A stretch of 64,000 bases of DNA from MGBC120314 sp051877855 (GTDB taxonomy: Bacteria > Bacillota > Clostridia > Lachnospirales > Lachnospiraceae), in contig JBJEJH010000030.1 of assembly GCA_051877855.1 (NCBI GenBank), forward strand, positions 1 through 64,000, written 5' to 3'. The first letter of the stretch is position 1, and each line of letters starts with the position of its first letter. Position numbers and translations under genes: made by a program. Positions 1 through 6,953 of the stretch are shown piece after piece. Under the pieces are notes generated by a model. That model saw only the letters and a list, made by a program, of their open reading frames with translations. It searched no databases and was not told where the DNA came from.

Positions 1-575
1 TTGAGACAACCATTGAGGGTGCTTCACATATCATCATCAATATTTCCGGTGATATCAGCTTGATTGAAGCAAATGAAGCAGCTTCCTATGTAGAGGAATT
101 GGCAGGAGAGAACGCAAACATCATCTTTGGTGCGAAATGCGATAACAGCTTGACCGATGTTGCAGTAATTACAGTTATTGCAACCGGACTTGCAGATCCG
201 GGTGCTGTTGAGACACCGGTTCAGAATGCTATGGCAGGATTTGGATATCGTCCTGCACAGCCGACAACAGCTCGCCCGGGAATGGGCATGGGTGCCGGTA
301 TGGGACAGACAACAGCTCGTCCGATGGGTATGGGCGTAGCAGGAGTACATCCGGCTGGACAGCCTATGAATGGTATGGGACAGGCCAGACCATCAGGAAT
401 GGGCATGGGCGCCGGTATGGGACAGGCTCAGCCGGGCAATGCAGGAATGGGTATGAACCGTCAGCCGATGAGTCCGGCAGGTGCACAGCCAATGGGTGGC
501 ATGCCACAGACTCCGGTTCAGCCGACACAGAAGGAGAAGGGTATTAGTATTCCTGATTTCCTTCAGAAGAAGTAA
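1..575 (+). CDS. ftsZ: Cell division protein FtsZ, 3' end (partial)
   Basis: The reading frame is open from the window edge (first complete codon at base 3) and the 5' part lies outside. The visible part begins in the FtsZ C-terminal subdomain: residues resembling ETTIEGASHIIINISG, then the conserved NEAA and ANIIFGA segments and VTVIATG. A Met/Gly/Gln/Pro-rich linker of roughly 100 residues follows, built from GMGxGMGQ-type units. The gene ends in ISIPDFLQKK, a good match to the conserved C-terminal peptide that binds FtsA, SepF or other partners. FtsZ is the tubulin-like GTPase of the division ring. The identity is secure; the unusual linker is specific to this protein. Confidence 0.95.
   Translation, partial: ETTIEGASHIIINISGDISLIEANEAASYVEELAGENANIIFGAKCDNSLTDVAVITVIATGLADPGAVETPVQNAMAGFGYRPAQPTTARPGMGMGAGMGQTTARPMGMGVAGVHPAGQPMNGMGQARPSGMGMGAGMGQAQPGNAGMGMNRQPMSPAGAQPMGGMPQTPVQPTQKEKGISIPDFLQKK
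279..425 (+). repeat. Near-identical direct repeat in the ftsZ linker
   Basis: A 30-base unit at 279-308 recurs at 396-425 with one visible mismatch (T/C at a wobble position). Each copy encodes GMGMGAGMGQ. Similar shorter GMG units occur between and after the copies, so the linker appears to have grown by internal duplication. Confidence 0.8.
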
Positions 576-588
576 ATAGCGGATTTTG

Positions 589-619
589 GGACAGTTATTT
601 CGGTAACTGTCCTTTTTTT
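589..619 (+). terminator. Rho-independent terminator after ftsZ
   Basis: GGACAGTTA (589-597) pairs with TAACTGTCC (604-612) around a TTTCGG loop, and seven T follow directly. It ends ftsZ transcription before the spoIIGA promoter. Confidence 0.9.
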
Positions 620-673
620 ATTTGTTTACAGGTTTTTGGGCTTGGTTATATGAAGCGTAAGGATAAAATAAAA

Positions 674-712
674 TGTCGAAAAATGTCGAGAAATTCTTTT
701 GGACGGTCGACA
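674..712 (+). promoter_or_regulatory. Cluster of three Spo0A boxes upstream of spoIIGA
   Basis: TGTCGAA at 674-680 is a perfect 0A box. TGTCGAG at 684-690 matches 6 of 7 and lies exactly 10 bp further, on the same helix face. GGTCGACA at 705-712 is a 6-of-7 box on the opposite strand. In Bacillus, the spoIIG operon is activated by Spo0A~P bound to such boxes next to the promoter, so position and sequence agree with that role. Confidence 0.75.
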
Positions 713-716
713 GGAT

Positions 717-749
717 ATGACAGACTTTGTAAATGCCCTGGAATATAAT
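717..749 (+). promoter_or_regulatory. Candidate sigma-A promoter of spoIIGA-sigE with long spacer
   Basis: ATGACA (717-722, 5 of 6 to the -35 consensus) and a perfect TATAAT (744-749) are separated by 21 bp. The B. subtilis spoIIG promoter has a similarly over-long spacer and depends on Spo0A. The boxes at 674-712 end 4 bp upstream of this -35. A small ACGCT/AGCGT hairpin (763-779) lies in the leader. Confidence 0.65.
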
Positions 750-798
750 TTGAACAGAAAAAACGCTTGAACTTAGCGTAAAATGGAGGTGAGACTGA

Positions 799-1632
799 AT
801 TCGAATATATCTTGATACATTTTTCCTGGTTAATTTTATTATGGATTATGTGGTGTTATGCATAACACGTCATATGATGGGACTTTCAGGGGAAGGACTA
901 AGGATTGTGTGTGCGGCTGTAATTGGGGGATTATGGTCAATGGCTGCAGTATGTCTCATGATAAAGTTTGAAGGATGGAAGATATGGATCGACCTGGTTA
1001 CATATTGCGTTATTACATTGGTAATGTGGGCGGTGGCCTCAGGATGGAAACAGCGGAGAAAATGGCTAAAAGGCGCTTTGGTGATGTGGATTGTGACAAT
1101 GGTTCTATCCGGAGTCAGTCATGTTTTGTGGTATCACAAATCCTATGGATATGCATGGGTTTCGGGAATGATCCGGAAAGAATATTTGCTTGGGGCAATT
1201 TTATTTGGAATTGTATTGCAACAGGTGGTCCTTCAAATGATTAGGATACGTAGGAAGTATGGTAATGAGATATATAAAGTTCGATTAACGGTCAATCGTA
1301 GGCAAATCGAAATGAATGGGTTATTTGATTCCGGGAATGTTTTGACGGATCCTTATACGGGGCGCATGGTACATATTGTTCGACTGGAATTGCTGCAGAA
1401 GGTATTGGAAAAGCAGGAAAATCCGGCACAGATGCATTATCGCCTGATACCATTTCATTCAGTTGGGGAACAAGAAGGATTATTGCCTGTGATTGATGTA
1501 GAATGCATGGAGGTCTTTGACTGTAAACAAAGAATTTATAAGGATGCTGCAACCATTGGCTTATATGACGGAATTCTGACAGGAACAGATTCCTATGATG
1601 TATTGCTGAACGGAGCGCTTCTTAGAAATTAA
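799..1632 (+). CDS. spoIIGA: Sigma-E processing peptidase SpoIIGA, non-canonical ATT start
   Basis: SpoIIGA is the membrane aspartic protease that cleaves pro-sigma-E. The N-terminal half (to about residue 140) is hydrophobic with several membrane segments. The C-terminal half carries the catalytic FDSGN motif at bases 1327-1341. The first ATG (841) has no SD sequence and would cut off the start of the first membrane segment. Reading upstream in frame gives IRIYLDTFFLVNFIMDY, which matches the family N terminus. The frame is closed by TGA at 796-798. It therefore most likely starts at ATT 799, with GGAGGTGA at 785-792 and a 6-nt spacer, giving 277 residues. It is co-transcribed with sigE 15 bp downstream. 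Family identity is confident; the start is inferred. Confidence 0.85.
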   Translation: MRIYLDTFFLVNFIMDYVVLCITRHMMGLSGEGLRIVCAAVIGGLWSMAAVCLMIKFEGWKIWIDLVTYCVITLVMWAVASGWKQRRKWLKGALVMWIVTMVLSGVSHVLWYHKSYGYAWVSGMIRKEYLLGAILFGIVLQQVVLQMIRIRRKYGNEIYKVRLTVNRRQIEMNGLFDSGNVLTDPYTGRMVHIVRLELLQKVLEKQENPAQMHYRLIPFHSVGEQEGLLPVIDVECMEVFDCKQRIYKDAATIGLYDGILTGTDSYDVLLNGALLRN

Positions 1633-1647
1633 AAGAGGGGATATTAT

Positions 1648-2388
1648 ATGGTGTTAAAGGTGGTAGTTCCAGAACAATTCCGTTTTAAAATGGTGCCTAC
1701 AATAAAGAACCTGATGATGTTGAATCAAGGGGAAATTCATTATATAGGTGGAGCGGATGTGTTACCTCCACCGTTGGAGGCGGAAGAGGAAGCAAAGATC
1801 ATTGAACGGCTTGCGGATGAACAGGATACAAAGGCAAAGTCATTGCTGATAGAGCATAATCTTCGTCTGGTGGTTTATATTGCAAAAAAATTTGATAATA
1901 CAGGAGTGGGTGTTGAAGATCTGATTTCCATAGGAACCATTGGTTTAATTAAAGCGATTAATTCCTATAAACCAGATAAGAATATTAAACTTGCAACCTA
2001 TGCATCCAGGTGCATTGAGAATGAAATACTGATGTATCTTAGAAGAAATAGCAAGACGAAGATGGAAGTGTCCATTGATGAACCGTTGAATGTAGATTGG
2101 GACGGGAATGAATTATTACTGTCCGACATTTTGGGAACGGATGAGGATGTGATTTATAAAGACATCGAAGATGAGGTGGAAAGAAATCTTTTGGAAAAGG
2201 CCATTAACCGGCTTTCTGAACGTGAGAGAACCATTGTGGATTTAAGATTCGGATTGACTGCTCCGGATGGTAATGAGATGACCCAGAAGGAAGTCGCGGA
2301 TTTGCTTGGCATATCACAATCTTACATATCACGTTTGGAAAAGAAGATTATTAAGAGGTTGAAAAAAGAAATCGTACGATTTGAATAG
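1648..2388 (+). CDS. sigE: Sporulation sigma factor SigE (pro-sigma-E)
   Basis: This is the early mother-cell sigma factor, 246 aa. An N-terminal extension of about 31 residues precedes YIGGADVLPPPL, which aligns with the mature start YIGG...LPPPL of B. subtilis sigma-E. Cleavage by SpoIIGA is therefore expected near His31/Tyr32. Region 2 follows (NLRLVVYIAKKF, EDLISIGTIGLIKAI, KLATYASRCIENEIL), and a region 4 helix-turn-helix ends the protein (LLGISQSYISRLEKK). The SD AGAGGGGATATT precedes the ATG. It sits in an operon with spoIIGA, under the Spo0A-type promoter. The pro-form should be membrane-associated until cleaved. Confidence 0.97.
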   Translation: MVLKVVVPEQFRFKMVPTIKNLMMLNQGEIHYIGGADVLPPPLEAEEEAKIIERLADEQDTKAKSLLIEHNLRLVVYIAKKFDNTGVGVEDLISIGTIGLIKAINSYKPDKNIKLATYASRCIENEILMYLRRNSKTKMEVSIDEPLNVDWDGNELLLSDILGTDEDVIYKDIEDEVERNLLEKAINRLSERERTIVDLRFGLTAPDGNEMTQKEVADLLGISQSYISRLEKKIIKRLKKEIVRFE

Positions 2389-2436
2389 GAAATATGATTT
2401 TATTTCTAAAGGGAATTGAATTGAACGTGAAAAGGG

Positions 2437-2468
2437 AGAAAACCAAGAGGTTTTCTTTCTTTTTTTGT
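2437..2468 (+). terminator. Terminator of spoIIGA-sigE
   Basis: AGAAAACC (2437-2444) pairs with GGTTTTCT (2449-2456) around an AAGA loop, followed by TTCTTTTTTTG. Confidence 0.85.
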
Positions 2469-2482
2469 GTCGAAAATGTGCC

Positions 2483-2529
2483 CAGGATGTTCATAAGAAT
2501 AGCATGGAATGCTATTTATGAATATCCTG
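2483..2529. repeat. Long imperfect hairpin between convergent sigE and sigG
   Basis: CAGGAT, TTCAT and AATAGCAT (2483-2505) pair with ATGCTATT, ATGAA and ATCCTG (2509-2529) around a 3-nt loop, giving about 19 pairs with small bulges. There is no adjacent T-run on either strand. It may end sigG transcription or act as an RNA 3'-end stabiliser. Confidence 0.6.
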
Positions 2530-2556
2530 TGGTGACATTATTTCTCAATGATTTTT

Positions 2557-3333
2557 CTACTCCAGATAGTGTCTCATCGAAGTTAAGGCATTCTTTTCCA
2601 GACGACTTACCTGTGCCTGGGATATGCCGATTTCATCGGCAACCTCCATTTGTGTTTTGCCGTCGAAGAAACGCATATGAATAATCTGGCGTTCACGTTC
2701 GGACAGACGTTTTAATGCGTTGTTCAGCACCAGATCCTGTACCCAGTTTTCTTCGGTGTTTTTAGTGTCGCTTACCTGGTCCATGACATAGAGGGTGTCG
2801 CCTCCTTCGGAATAGACCGGATCATAGAGAGATATTGGACTCTGGATGGCATCCAGTGCCATGACGATGTCCTCTTTGTCCATGCCGATTTCACTGGCAA
2901 TTTCTGTAATGGTTGGTTCTTTTTGATTCTGTCGGGTTAGATTTTCTTTGGCATAGATTGCTTTATATGCAGTGTCCCGCAAGGAACGGGATACACGGAT
3001 GGAATTGTTGTCACGTAGATATCGTTTGATCTCTCCAATAATCATTGGAACAGCATAGGTGGAAAATTTTACCTGCTGTGTAACGTCGAAATTGTTTATG
3101 GCTTTGATTAATCCGATACAACCGATCTGAAATAAGTCGTCCATATTTTCATTACTGTTGGAAAATCGCTGTATAACGCTTAAAACAAGGCGAAGATTGC
3201 CTTTGATATAGAGTTCCCGGGCTTCTTCGTCCCCTGCTTTGATTCGCTTAAATAGTTCTTCTTTTTCTTCTTCTTTCAGTAATGGAAGGGTTGCGGTGTT
3301 GACTCCGCAGATTTCGACTTTGTACAGTGCCAT
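2557..3333 (-). CDS. sigG: Late forespore sigma factor SigG
   Basis: SigG directs late forespore transcription; 258 aa. The N terminus ALYKVEICGVNTATLPLL matches the diagnostic sigma-G start. Other conserved blocks are NLRLVLSVIQRF, DDLFQIGCIGLIKAI, KFSTYAVPMIIGEIKRYLRDNN and a region 4 helix GISQAQVSRLEK. An upstream ATG at 3348 overlaps the SD (GGAGG), so the ATG at 3333 is the better start. In Bacillus and many Clostridia sigG lies directly downstream of sigE in the same direction. Here it is inverted and convergent, so read-through from sigE would give antisense RNA. Identity is confident from the sequence. Confidence 0.95.
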   Translation of the reverse strand: MALYKVEICGVNTATLPLLKEEEKEELFKRIKAGDEEARELYIKGNLRLVLSVIQRFSNSNENMDDLFQIGCIGLIKAINNFDVTQQVKFSTYAVPMIIGEIKRYLRDNNSIRVSRSLRDTAYKAIYAKENLTRQNQKEPTITEIASEIGMDKEDIVMALDAIQSPISLYDPVYSEGGDTLYVMDQVSDTKNTEENWVQDLVLNNALKRLSERERQIIHMRFFDGKTQMEVADEIGISQAQVSRLEKNALTSMRHYLE

Positions 3334-3457
3334 AGTAATGTCCTCCATTGTTGTTATAAAAAGCTTATAAAAAGATTTTTGCCTGAATTGAAAGCTTTAT
3401 ACTTGAAAGAATTGGCAGAATTTTTTTTGAAGCATAATCTATAGTAGGAGGTGGATT

Positions 3458-3712
3458 ATGCGAATCTGTGATCTGAAAAATAAAGAAGTGGTTAATGTTT
3501 GTGACGGTAAAATTCTTGGATGTGTATGTGATGTGGATTTTGATATTCATCGCGGTGTCATCTGTGCCATTGTGGTTCCGGGACCGATTAAGATCTTTTC
3601 TTTCTGTGGCAGGGACTGCGAATTTGTTATTCCGTATAACAAAATCGAATGTATCGGTCCGGATGCAATTCTGGTCAAAGTATGTCTGGATGAGGTTCGT
3701 GTAAAGTGTTAA
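3458..3712 (+). CDS. ylmC: YlmC/YmxH family sporulation protein (PRC-barrel)
   Basis: A small 84-aa protein of one PRC-barrel-like domain: RICDLKNKEVVNVCDGKILGCVCDVDFD at the start and a barrel core with VPGPIKIFSF. It has eight cysteines, unusually many for its size. The SD AGGAGGTGG is 4 nt before the ATG. Family members are annotated as sporulation proteins, but their biochemical role is unknown. It sits next to sigG on the opposite strand. A sporulation promoter may lie upstream, but I could not define one. Confidence 0.85.
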   Translation: MRICDLKNKEVVNVCDGKILGCVCDVDFDIHRGVICAIVVPGPIKIFSFCGRDCEFVIPYNKIECIGPDAILVKVCLDEVRVKC

Positions 3713-3726
3713 TACACAAATGGATG

Positions 3727-3755
3727 TTGACCGTGGGATTGGAATTTTATATAAT
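3727..3755 (+). promoter_or_regulatory. Sigma-A promoter of nrdR
   Basis: TTGACC (3727-3732) and TATAAT (3750-3755) with a 17-bp spacer. Confidence 0.75.
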
Positions 3756-3793
3756 AAAAGCTAACGAAAATTCGAGAATATAGGAGGATAACC

Positions 3794-4243
3794 ATGAAGT
3801 GTCCGTTTTGTGGAAGTGAAGATACGGGTGTTGTGGATACAAGACCGGTGGAAGAGACGAATTCCATTCGAAGAAGGCGTGAGTGCGTGAAGTGCGGAAA
3901 GCGTTTTACAACCTATGAGAAGATTGAAATGATTCCGTTGATCGTAATTAAGAAGGATGATAAGAGAGAACCATATGATCGTCGTAAAATCGAAGCGGGT
4001 ATTCTACGTTCCTGCTATAAATGCCCGGTGTCAATCAATGAGATTAATGCCATCGTAGATGAGGTGGAAGCTTCTGTATTCTCGCTGGGAGAGCGGGAAG
4101 TATCTACCAGCAAGATTGGTGAGATTGTCATGAGTAAGCTGAAGGAAGTGGATGCTGTGGCTTATGTACGATTTGCTTCGGTTTATCGTGAGTTTAAGGA
4201 TGTTAATACTTTCATGGACGAGCTGAAGAAGTTCTTAGAGTAA
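3794..4243 (+). CDS. nrdR: Transcriptional repressor NrdR
   Basis: NrdR represses ribonucleotide reductase genes in response to dATP/ATP bound to its ATP-cone. The 149-aa length is typical. The zinc ribbon is complete: Cys3-Cys6 (CPFC) and Cys31-Cys34 (CVKC), followed by GKRFTTYE. The ATP-cone begins at about residue 47 (IVIKKDDKREPYDRRKI). The SD AGGAGG precedes the ATG. No nrd gene is in the window, so its targets lie elsewhere. Confidence 0.96.
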   Translation: MKCPFCGSEDTGVVDTRPVEETNSIRRRRECVKCGKRFTTYEKIEMIPLIVIKKDDKREPYDRRKIEAGILRSCYKCPVSINEINAIVDEVEASVFSLGEREVSTSKIGEIVMSKLKEVDAVAYVRFASVYREFKDVNTFMDELKKFLE

Positions 4244-4282
4244 TGAAGAACATTGAGAATTGATTGTAGCAGGAAGAGAGAA

Positions 4283-4777
4283 ATGTTTAGGAAGTTTTAT
4301 CCCAGGGAATATCTGGACAGTACATATGAGATTGATTTTGAAAAAATGTATGAGCGCGGGTATAGAGGCGTGATTTTTGACATTGATAATACTTTGGTTA
4401 TGCATGGGTACCCGGCTGATGAACAAGCAGTTGGGTTCTTTGACAAACTGCGTGAAATTGGTTTTTCAACCTGTCTTGTGTCCAATAATAAACGGCCTCG
4501 TGTGGAGAGTTTTGCGGTGGATGTGAAGTCGGAATTTATCTTTAAGGCCAACAAACCTTCCGTGAAGGGGTATCAGGCAGCGATGGAGAAAATGGGAACC
4601 GATAAGAATAGTACATTCTTTGTGGGAGATCAGCTTTTTACGGATGTGTACGGAGCTAATCGAACCGGATTGTATACGATTCTTGTTAAGCCCATCGATC
4701 CTCATGAAGAGATTCAGATTGTGCTTAAGCGCTATCTTGAGAAGATTGTTCTATTTTTCTATAAGAGGAAAAAGTGA
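4283..4777 (+). CDS. yqeG: YqeG family HAD-IIIA phosphatase
   Basis: A HAD-superfamily hydrolase of 164 aa. Motif I is DIDNTLV (nucleophile Asp and acid/base Asp), motif II is VSNN, and the motif IV region is VGDQLFTDVYGANR. A TTG at 4253 would extend it, but the ATG at 4283 has an AGGAAGAGAG SD and aligns with family N termini (MxRKFYP). The order yqeG then aroE resembles the yqeG-yqeH-aroE cluster of Bacillus, without yqeH. The natural substrate is not known; a phosphatidylglycerolphosphate phosphatase role has been proposed for some relatives. Confidence 0.9.
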   Translation: MFRKFYPREYLDSTYEIDFEKMYERGYRGVIFDIDNTLVMHGYPADEQAVGFFDKLREIGFSTCLVSNNKRPRVESFAVDVKSEFIFKANKPSVKGYQAAMEKMGTDKNSTFFVGDQLFTDVYGANRTGLYTILVKPIDPHEEIQIVLKRYLEKIVLFFYKRKK

Positions 4778-4796
4778 AAGATAAAGAGGTTATACA

Positions 4797-5669
4797 ATGG
4801 AAATTAGTGCAAAGACAAGAGTTTGCGGATTGATGGGAAATCCGGTGGGACATTCCTGTTCTCCGCTGATTCACAACAGTCTGTCACAACTTTTAGATAT
4901 TAATATGGCATATACCACGTTTTGCGTGGAGAGTGCTGGGGTAGAAGATGCAGTCAAGGGCGCCTATGCCTTAAATCTTCTGGGAATGAATGTAACGGTG
5001 CCTCATAAACAGGCGGTAATTCCTTATCTTAAAGAAATCGATCCTCTGGCAGAGAGCATTGGCGCGGTTAATACGCTGGTGCGTACAGAGGGAGGTTATA
5101 AGGGGTATAACACGGATATATTAGGACTTTATCGTGCTCTGTGTGAGGAGGATATTGCGTTAGAAGGAGAGAATGTTATTATTCTTGGAGCCGGTGGTGC
5201 TGCCCGTGCTATTGCATTTCTTTGCGGGGAGAAAAAAGCCGGAAGGGTATATTTGCTGAACCGTACCGTAGAAAAGGCACAGGATATTGCGGATGCGGTG
5301 AATGCCAAGGTGGGACGTGATGTCGTAGTTCCTATGGCAATTGAAGATTACAATAATCTTCCGGTGGCAAGGTATCTGTGTATTCAGACCACCAGTGTGG
5401 GGCTTCACCCACATGATGATGAGGCAGTGATTGAAGATCCTGCGTTTTATCAGATGATTCACACGGGATTTGATGCAATCTATAATCCCTATGAGACTAA
5501 GTTCATGAAACTTGTAAAGGAGGCCGGCGGTAAATCTTATAACGGCCTTAAAATGCTTCTTTATCAGGCGGTGGAGGCCTATGAACTGTGGAATGATGTG
5601 AAGATTAACAGAGAAATCTCGGACAAGGTATATCAGAGATTGAAGAAGGAAATGGGAATCAATGATTAA
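4797..5669 (+). CDS. aroE: Shikimate dehydrogenase AroE
   Basis: NADPH-dependent reduction of 3-dehydroshikimate to shikimate in aromatic amino acid synthesis; 290 aa. The shikimate-binding SCSPLIHN is near residue 20, the catalytic Lys is K71 in VTVPHK, and the nucleotide fold has GAGGAARAI near residue 132. It overlaps aroK by 8 bases, so the two steps (dehydrogenase then kinase) are translationally coupled. Confidence 0.96.
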   Translation: MEISAKTRVCGLMGNPVGHSCSPLIHNSLSQLLDINMAYTTFCVESAGVEDAVKGAYALNLLGMNVTVPHKQAVIPYLKEIDPLAESIGAVNTLVRTEGGYKGYNTDILGLYRALCEEDIALEGENVIILGAGGAARAIAFLCGEKKAGRVYLLNRTVEKAQDIADAVNAKVGRDVVVPMAIEDYNNLPVARYLCIQTTSVGLHPHDDEAVIEDPAFYQMIHTGFDAIYNPYETKFMKLVKEAGGKSYNGLKMLLYQAVEAYELWNDVKINREISDKVYQRLKKEMGIND

Positions 5670-6225
5670 TGTTATTTTGATTGGATTTATGGGTTGTGGT
5701 AAAAGCACTTTCGGTAAATGGCTCGCCGATAAACAGCAGATGAACTTTGTGGATACGGATGAGATGATTGAGGAGATTGCAGGAACCACGATCAGTAATC
5801 TGTTTGAGGAAAAAGGCGAGGCATATTTTCGGCAGTTTGAGACAGAAATGCTTAGGTTGATGTTGGGGAATACCCGGGATTTGACTCTGGAGGAATTCCG
5901 AAATGCAGACCTGGCAAGGTACATAATAGATCGTTCTGCCATTGTTTCGGTGGGAGGTGGCCTTCCCATGAAGGAAGAGAACAGGACACTCCTTAAGAAG
6001 ATGGGGAAGGTCGTTTTCCTGGATGCCGGAGTGGATGAACTTGTAAAGCGCTTGGAAGGTGATAACACAAGACCACTTTTAAAGGGGACAAATCTTCGTG
6101 AACGTATTGAAAATCTCATGGATATCCGTCTTAGTACCTATGAGGATCTGGCGGATGTTATCATTGATACGGATGCCAGAACGATGTATGAGATCTATGA
6201 GGAACTGATGAAAGAGTGGGAATAG
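5662..6225 (+). CDS. aroK: Shikimate kinase AroK
   Basis: Phosphorylates shikimate at the 3-hydroxyl; 187 aa. The Walker A GFMGCGKST is at residues 8-16. The substrate-binding Asp is in DTDEMIE, the Gly-rich VSVGGGLP is in mid-protein, and the lid Arg lies in DNTRPLL. The ATG overlaps the aroE stop. An insertion of about 15 residues before VSVGGG makes it slightly longer than average. Confidence 0.95.
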   Translation: MINVILIGFMGCGKSTFGKWLADKQQMNFVDTDEMIEEIAGTTISNLFEEKGEAYFRQFETEMLRLMLGNTRDLTLEEFRNADLARYIIDRSAIVSVGGGLPMKEENRTLLKKMGKVVFLDAGVDELVKRLEGDNTRPLLKGTNLRERIENLMDIRLSTYEDLADVIIDTDARTMYEIYEELMKEWE

Positions 6226-6332
6226 GTTTTTCATGGTGTGTACCATAAAGGATTATTCGAAAAAAGTTCTTGCGTAATTGCGGTACATAGTATAAAATAT
6301 TACAAGATAATTCCAAGGAGGTTTACCTGAAT

Positions 6333-6890
6333 ATGGTAGTTGCAGGCGATTTTAAAAATGGATTGACACTTGAATATGATGGCAATATCTGGACTGTTAT
6401 CGAGTTCCAGCACGTTAAGCCGGGTAAGGGTTCACCATTTGTTAGAGCAAAGTTAAAGAATATTAAGAGTGGCGGTGTTATTGAAACATCTTTCAGACCA
6501 ACCGAGAAATTCTCATTGGCCATGATCGAGAGAAAGGAATACCAGTACCTTTATCAGGATGGAGACCTTTACAACTTCATGGATGTTGAGACATACGACC
6601 AGGTTGCTCTTTCCTCAGATAATGTAGGTGATTCATTGAAGTTCGTTAAGGAGAATGAGATGGTTAAGCTTATTTCACATAACGGTGAAGTATTTGCAAT
6701 CGAACCACCATTATTCGTAGAACTTCAGATCACAGAAGCTGAGCCGGGTGTTAAGGGTAACACGGCAACCGGTGCTACAAAGCCGGCTGTTGTTGAGACA
6801 GGTGCTACAGTATATGTGCCGCTTTTTGTTAACCAGGGCGATACAATTAAGATTGATACAAGAACAGGTGAGTACCTTTCACGTGTTTAA
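6333..6890 (+). CDS. efp: Translation elongation factor P
   Basis: EF-P relieves ribosome stalling at polyproline stretches; 185 aa with the usual three beta-barrel domains. The loop that enters the peptidyl-transferase centre reads KPGKGSPFVR, with Lys32 at the modified position. No epmA-like modification gene is nearby. A likely promoter is TTGCGT (6270-6275) and TATAAA (6291-6296), although its 15-bp spacer is short. The SD AAGGAGG precedes the ATG. Confidence 0.97.
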   Translation: MVVAGDFKNGLTLEYDGNIWTVIEFQHVKPGKGSPFVRAKLKNIKSGGVIETSFRPTEKFSLAMIERKEYQYLYQDGDLYNFMDVETYDQVALSSDNVGDSLKFVKENEMVKLISHNGEVFAIEPPLFVELQITEAEPGVKGNTATGATKPAVVETGATVYVPLFVNQGDTIKIDTRTGEYLSRV

Positions 6891-6908
6891 TATTAATGAA
6901 AATTATGG

Positions 6909-6939
6909 AGACCAGCTGATGACCAGCTGGTCTTTTTTC
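6909..6939 (+). terminator. Terminator after efp
   Basis: AGACCAGCTG (6909-6918) and CAGCTGGTCT (6924-6933) form a perfect 10-bp stem with a 5-nt loop, followed by TTTTTCTTT. Confidence 0.92.
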
Positions 6940-6953
6940 TTTGCGCAGCATAT

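Noticed and set aside
279..425. Repeats in ftsZ as a CRISPR or VNTR
   Set aside because: The repeats are in frame, encode a low-complexity linker, and lack regular unique spacers.
3433..3440. CATAATCT as a sigma-E -10 element before ylmC
   Set aside because: It fits the loose -10 pattern, but no acceptable -35 lies at the right distance.
5160..6119. 319-codon open frame on the minus strand
   Set aside because: It lies antisense to aroE and aroK, both of which have complete conserved motifs. The translation has no recognisable domain and no SD.
6233..6246. ATGGTGTGTACCAT palindrome after aroK
   Set aside because: It is a short 5-bp stem without a T-run; not supportable as a terminator or operator on its own.
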